From JAVVEG01 sp041689205 (GTDB taxonomy: Bacteria; Pseudomonadota; Gammaproteobacteria; Pseudomonadales; Pseudohongiellaceae), in the NCBI GenBank assembly GCA_041689205.1, contig JBDNGQ010000214.1, positions 1 to 8,983 on the forward strand: DNA of 8,983 nt. The letters are read 5' to 3'. The translations under genes were made by a program, and so were the position numbers. The notes under the pieces were generated by a model. The model was given only the letters and a program-made list of their open reading frames with translations. It searched no databases and was not told where the DNA came from. Positions 5,534 to 8,983 of the stretch are shown in pieces (the first letter of the stretch is position 1; each line of letters begins with the position of its first letter).

Positions 5534-6452
5534 ATGCCATGCCCTCCAAATACCGGTGCAGGGCTCTACTGTGCGCCGAGTCAGGCTTAAGTTTACTTGC
5601 TGTGCATAAGCGAATCATGGCGGGCAATGCGCCGAGCGTAATCAGCAGCTTTTGGGCTCCCGACACAATGACTCTACCCTTCCACCAGGCATATTGCCTG
5701 GCGCGCAGTTTATGGCCGATTGCGCGGTATAAAATGGCGGCCAGGTAAATAGCGACTCGGCTGCCACGAGGAAGATAGATTAAACCTGACAGAGCGGACT
5801 TATAAAACTGTTCAGCCCGCACCAGTTGGGCGTCAATAGCCTCAACGACTTCATGGCGTGACTCGTGCTGCGCAGTACGAAGCATTTCTACAGGCACATC
5901 AATCGGCAGATAGCGCCTGCCTAGCGAAGCATCTTCGAGCACATCTCGGCAGATATTGGTTAGCTGCATGGCAATTCCAAGATCAATCGCGTAGGGGATA
6001 GCTTCGCGATTGCGCACACCCAATACAGCACACATCATAATCCCGACAGTGCCAGCTACGCGGTAACAGTACCGATCCAGGTCGCGCTGCTGACGAAAAA
6101 AAACAAGATGCGTGTCCTGAATGAGGCCCTCTATCAACATGGATACGGCTTCGGCATCAACGCCCAACTGGATAAGTTGCCGCCACGCTGCGGATACCTG
6201 ATGACACTGTGTTGGAGCCGATTGTGCAATTTCTGATTTAATCTGCTCAAGCACACATCGCCTCAATTCGTTGCCTTTGCCGGGCTCGTCTGCAATATCA
6301 TCCAACTGCCGGCAGGACGTATAAAGTAAAGCCGCCAACGCCGCACGATCTTTGCCCAGAAAAAACGCTGCCCAGTAAAATGTTTTACCGTGCGTTGCGA
6401 GGGTGTTTAGCGCCTCTTGCCTGAGTGCTGATGAAACTGTCTGCTTACTCAT
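5511..6452 (-). CDS. crtB: Phytoene synthase (CrtB)
   Basis: This squalene/phytoene synthase family enzyme of 313 residues condenses two geranylgeranyl diphosphates head-to-head to phytoene, the committed carotenoid step. GKTFYWAAFFL (22-32) corresponds to the flap motif. The first metal-binding motif is CRQLDDIADE (47-56, aspartates D51, D52, D55). YRVAGTVG is at 130-137. The second aspartate motif is QLTNICRDVLED (163-174), followed by GRRYLP. All expected catalytic residues are present. Start: an ATG at 6452 is preferred; the codon just before it, a TTG at 6455, is in frame and cannot be excluded. The Shine-Dalgarno is weak, so translation probably depends on ribosomes finishing crtI, whose stop is only 12 bases upstream. 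Confidence 0.95.
   Translation of the reverse strand: MSKQTVSSALRQEALNTLATHGKTFYWAAFFLGKDRAALAALLYTSCRQLDDIADEPGKGNELRRCVLEQIKSEIAQSAPTQCHQVSAAWRQLIQLGVDAEAVSMLIEGLIQDTHLVFFRQQRDLDRYCYRVAGTVGIMMCAVLGVRNREAIPYAIDLGIAMQLTNICRDVLEDASLGRRYLPIDVPVEMLRTAQHESRHEVVEAIDAQLVRAEQFYKSALSGLIYLPRGSRVAIYLAAILYRAIGHKLRARQYAWWKGRVIVSGAQKLLITLGALPAMIRLCTASKLKPDSAHSRALHRYLEGMAYADDQAH
5542..5547 (-). promoter_or_regulatory. Strong Shine-Dalgarno of crtY inside crtB
   Basis: GGAGGG on the minus strand lies 8 bases before ATG 5533. This decides the crtY start over a second in-frame ATG at 5527, and lets crtY be initiated independently of crtB despite the 23-base overlap. Confidence 0.75.
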
Positions 6453-6464
6453 CAATGTTGTCTT

Positions 6465-7940
6465 TTACGTCGTAGCACCATTCAATAAATTCTCCACTAC
6501 CTTTGCAGATGAGAGCACACCGGGTAATCCAGCGCCCGGGTGAGTGCCCGCACCGGTAAAATAGAGATTGGGTATATCAGGATCACGATTGTGATAGCGA
6601 AAATAGGCTGATTGCGTGAGAGTTGGCGCTATCGAAAAGCCGGCTCCATGCTCAGACCGGTATCGAGTCTTGAAGTCATCTGGAGTCATCCAGAATTCTG
6701 CGCAAATACACTCGTCGAGCCTTGGCAGAATAGTGTCGCTCAAGGCCTTTACGATGCGTTCGCGGAGTTTGGGTCCTTCGAGCTGCCAGTCAGTCCCGGA
6801 AAGCAGGTTGGAAACTGGGCACAGAACATAGAAACTATCGCACCCCGGCGGTGCAAAACTTGGGTCTGTAGCCGTTGGCCTATGAAGGTAGAGAGAGAAA
6901 TCCTCGGGGATAATATGTCGATCGAAGATATCAGCCAATAATTCTTTGTGTCGTGGGCCCAACCAAATTGTGTGATGAGCGATATCCTGATAGGTTCTTC
7001 GGGTACCAAAGTACAGAACATAAAGCCCCATGGAATACTGTGTCGCAGCATCGGGTCTGCGGATCAATTGCCGTTTCAAATTGGAAGGCAGCAGGGATCG
7101 ATAGGCGTGCGGAGCATCACCGTTGAATATAACGTTGTCAGCTTCGATAAGCTCTCCGCCGTTGAGCGCAACTGCACAAGCACGCCCTTGATCAATCAAG
7201 ATCTGGTCAACATCACTATTGAGCCTGATGACAACCCCCTCCTCAAGCATCAATTTCTCTAAAGCATCGACCAGGGCGCCGGTTCCACCCATACAAAAGT
7301 GGATGCCCCATTTTCTCTCCAGGTAGTGTATCAGCGTGTAAATCGATGTGGTGGTATAAGGATTCCCACCGACAAGTAACGGATGAACCGAAAATATCTT
7401 GCGCAAATGCTCGTTTTTAATGAACTTGCTCACGAGTCCATAGACCGTACGGTAACTCTGTAATCGAATCAGGGCAGGTGCCTGTTCCAACATCGAAGAT
7501 ATTCGGGTAAACGGTTGACTGGACAGTTTGTCGAACCCCAGATTGAATATTTTTTCGGACAACTTGAGCAGCGCCTGGTAGCCCGCAACGTCACCTTTAT
7601 CAAATCGCGCAATTTCCTGCAAAGTGTGCGATATGTCGCCTTTGTAGGTAAATGTGCGTTTGTCATTGAAGTAGAATTCGTACCAGGTATCGAGAGGGAC
7701 CAACGTGGCATAGTCCTCCATGCGCTTATCAAACAGTTCAAACAACTCCGCAAACAAAAAGGGGGCGGTTATGACCGTGGGCCCAGCATCATGCCTGAAG
7801 CCCTCTTTTTCAAAGACCTGTGCTCTGCCGCCTAATCGATCCAGTCGATCCAGCAATGTCACATTGTGCCCGAGCGCCCTGCATCGCAAAGCGGTCGCAA
7901 TTCCTCCAAATCCAGCGCCAACAACAATGCTATGGGTCAA
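6465..7940 (-). CDS. crtI: Phytoene desaturase (CrtI)
   Basis: This 491-residue FAD enzyme carries out the successive desaturations of phytoene to lycopene at the membrane. The Rossmann motif is VVGAGFGG (6-13), followed by D31 and GGRA (37-40) at the end of the dinucleotide fold and by RHDAGPTVI. The C-terminal CrtI signature FTGAGTHPGAGLPGV is at about 461-475. Length is typical for bacterial CrtI. Start choice: a frame opens at another TTG (7970), but TTG 7940 has AGGGAG 8 bases upstream, begins three residues before the FAD strand as in relatives, and overlaps the crtE stop as TTGA. Together these make a TTG start at 7940 the best choice. Whether lycopene or a less desaturated product is made cannot be read directly, but the presence of crtY implies lycopene. 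Confidence 0.95.
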   Translation of the reverse strand: MTHSIVVGAGFGGIATALRCRALGHNVTLLDRLDRLGGRAQVFEKEGFRHDAGPTVITAPFLFAELFELFDKRMEDYATLVPLDTWYEFYFNDKRTFTYKGDISHTLQEIARFDKGDVAGYQALLKLSEKIFNLGFDKLSSQPFTRISSMLEQAPALIRLQSYRTVYGLVSKFIKNEHLRKIFSVHPLLVGGNPYTTTSIYTLIHYLERKWGIHFCMGGTGALVDALEKLMLEEGVVIRLNSDVDQILIDQGRACAVALNGGELIEADNVIFNGDAPHAYRSLLPSNLKRQLIRRPDAATQYSMGLYVLYFGTRRTYQDIAHHTIWLGPRHKELLADIFDRHIIPEDFSLYLHRPTATDPSFAPPGCDSFYVLCPVSNLLSGTDWQLEGPKLRERIVKALSDTILPRLDECICAEFWMTPDDFKTRYRSEHGAGFSIAPTLTQSAYFRYHNRDPDIPNLYFTGAGTHPGAGLPGVLSSAKVVENLLNGATT

Positions 7941-8965
7941 CGATTCGTCTCCCTGCCAGCAGGGACACAACGATGGACATTGTTTACTTCACGCGCCAGC
8001 CATTGTTGAAAGTCACTCAAAATGTCCTGTATTTGTGGTGCTAGCCGCGACAGGGCGTTATCAGCTGCATTGAAATGAAAGGTCAACTGTTGCAATGCTT
8101 GTCTATAAGCGTCCGATTGTTGCACACACCTCCACCATTCCTGCGTTTCTCTCGCATCGGGTAACCGCCCCCCCGACCGGGTTTGATCATTCCAGCGATC
8201 GAACAGCGTTTTCACAGGTGCCGCAAGCGTGGCACTGAAACAGGCGAGTACGGCGTTAGGACGGCCCTTAGCCAGATCAGAACACAGCGTGTCTGTCCCA
8301 AAGGTTTCATTAAAATTGTGAAGGTCATTAATTATCTGGAAACAGATAGCTGAATGGGAAAAATACCGCTCGACGCTGTTTTGATGGATAGCATAGCCGG
8401 TTATCGCGGCGGCCCCCGACATTGACAAGGACAGAAGAGGCGCTGTTTTTCGGACAGCGATATCGCTGTACTGTGACCAGGACGGATAGCCGACGGCAAA
8501 AAATTCACTGGCTTGGCCACCGACTGATGTGATAACGCAGTCGCTGAACAAGTTTATGGTTTGCGGCCCGGCCAGTGCGGCGAGTCTAAACCCAGCTGCG
8601 ATATAGTAATCGCCTAAACAGACCGCGATTGCAGCGCCGTATTTTTTGAAAACCGTTTGATTTCCTCTGCGCAAAGAATCCTCGTCGCAGAGGTCGTCGT
8701 GCACCAGCGACGCGTTATGGACAAGCTCGACAGCGGCAGCCCAGCTGATTGCTTTATCGAAATCAGCACCGAACATTGATGCCGACTGAAATGCCAATCT
8801 ACCCCGAATTTTTTTGCCCTTTGAACTCAAGTGCTCCACAGACACGTGGCGCAGCGGTTTAGGAGCGTCTATGGTTACCTGTCGAATTCTGTCAGCTATT
8901 AACTCGCACAGCGACTCGGCATTCAGTGGCATATGGTTTACATTTTTCAAGGCCGCAGCATTCAT
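7937..8965 (-). CDS. crtE: Geranylgeranyl diphosphate synthase-like polyprenyl synthetase (CrtE)
   Basis: This 342-residue trans-prenyltransferase should extend farnesyl or C5 units to C20 geranylgeranyl diphosphate, the CrtB substrate. GKKIRGR (50-56) replaces the usual GGKRxRP. The first aspartate motif is LVHDDLCDEDSLRRG (87-101; D90, D91, D94, then R99, R100). Small residues (A85, S86) at positions -5 and -4 before it allow a longer product than C15. GGQASEF is at 149-155 and YSDIAVRKTAPLL at 166-178. The second motif, normally DDxxD, reads NDLHN (213-217) after FQII, followed by SDLAKGRPNAVLA. Its first and last aspartates are replaced, which is unusual. The C-terminal ~90 residues are helical and charged. 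ATG 8965 is the assumed start; the frame stays open to the window edge without a stop, and no Shine-Dalgarno is visible, so an upstream start is possible. It is the first gene of the operon visible here. Confidence 0.88.
   Translation of the reverse strand: MNAAALKNVNHMPLNAESLCELIADRIRQVTIDAPKPLRHVSVEHLSSKGKKIRGRLAFQSASMFGADFDKAISWAAAVELVHNASLVHDDLCDEDSLRRGNQTVFKKYGAAIAVCLGDYYIAAGFRLAALAGPQTINLFSDCVITSVGGQASEFFAVGYPSWSQYSDIAVRKTAPLLSLSMSGAAAITGYAIHQNSVERYFSHSAICFQIINDLHNFNETFGTDTLCSDLAKGRPNAVLACFSATLAAPVKTLFDRWNDQTRSGGRLPDARETQEWWRCVQQSDAYRQALQQLTFHFNAADNALSRLAPQIQDILSDFQQWLAREVNNVHRCVPAGRETNR
7949..7954 (-). promoter_or_regulatory. Shine-Dalgarno of crtI that fixes a TTG start
   Basis: AGGGAG lies within the last codons of crtE, 8 bases before the TTG at 7940. 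The alternative TTG at 7970 has no comparable site. Confidence 0.75.
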
Positions 8966-8983
8966 AGCGTATTCTAAGTTTGG

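Noticed and set aside
6612..7262. Plus-strand frames of over 100 codons inside crtI
   Set aside because: They are antisense to a highly conserved CrtI coding region and show no family features.
1..8983. CRISPR array, insertion sequence or rRNA/tRNA genes
   Set aside because: No regularly spaced repeats, transposase motifs with terminal inverted repeats, or structural RNA signatures were found.

Overview
The window is most likely from a marine gammaproteobacterium. The reason is the minus-strand gene order crtE-crtI-crtB-crtY-blh-idi(type 2). This is the classic retinal-biosynthesis set found beside proteorhodopsin in marine Gammaproteobacteria and environmental clones. The exact lineage cannot be fixed from the sequence alone.

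Layout. 1-389: left flank with no gene I can support firmly. 390-776 (+): a small in-frame relic of a Fic-family protein that keeps the N-terminal helix and the C-terminal winged-helix part but has lost the whole catalytic Fic core. 777-1022: non-coding or degraded DNA with a possible promoter. 1023-1592 (+): an exported or membrane-anchored methionine-R-sulfoxide reductase (MsrB). 1624-2106 (-): a small NTF2-like lipoprotein. 2170-2244 (-): the first ~25 codons of a MazF/PemK toxin, broken off and running in frame into the lipoprotein. 2229-2471 (-): an intact ribbon-helix-helix antitoxin, with a 19-bp palindromic operator at 2489-2507. 2560-8965 (-): the retinal operon.

How the operon works. 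CrtE makes C20 geranylgeranyl diphosphate and CrtB condenses two of these to phytoene. CrtI desaturates phytoene to lycopene, CrtY cyclises lycopene to beta-carotene, and Blh cleaves beta-carotene to two retinals. The type 2 IPP isomerase keeps the C5 precursor pools balanced. The six genes are packed with overlaps of 4, 23, 10 and 4 nt and one 12-nt gap, so they look like one translationally coupled transcript. No rhodopsin gene lies in the window. Since retinal production has little other purpose in such bacteria, a rhodopsin gene is expected elsewhere, most plausibly just upstream of crtE beyond the right edge.

I see no wholly new system. The points most worth a second look are the degenerate second aspartate motif of CrtE, the core-deleted Fic, the orphaned antitoxin with its operator intact, and the TTG start of crtI overlapping the crtE stop as TTGA. 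The left third (Fic relic, toxin stub, short repeats) looks like a decaying accessory region next to a well-preserved metabolic operon.
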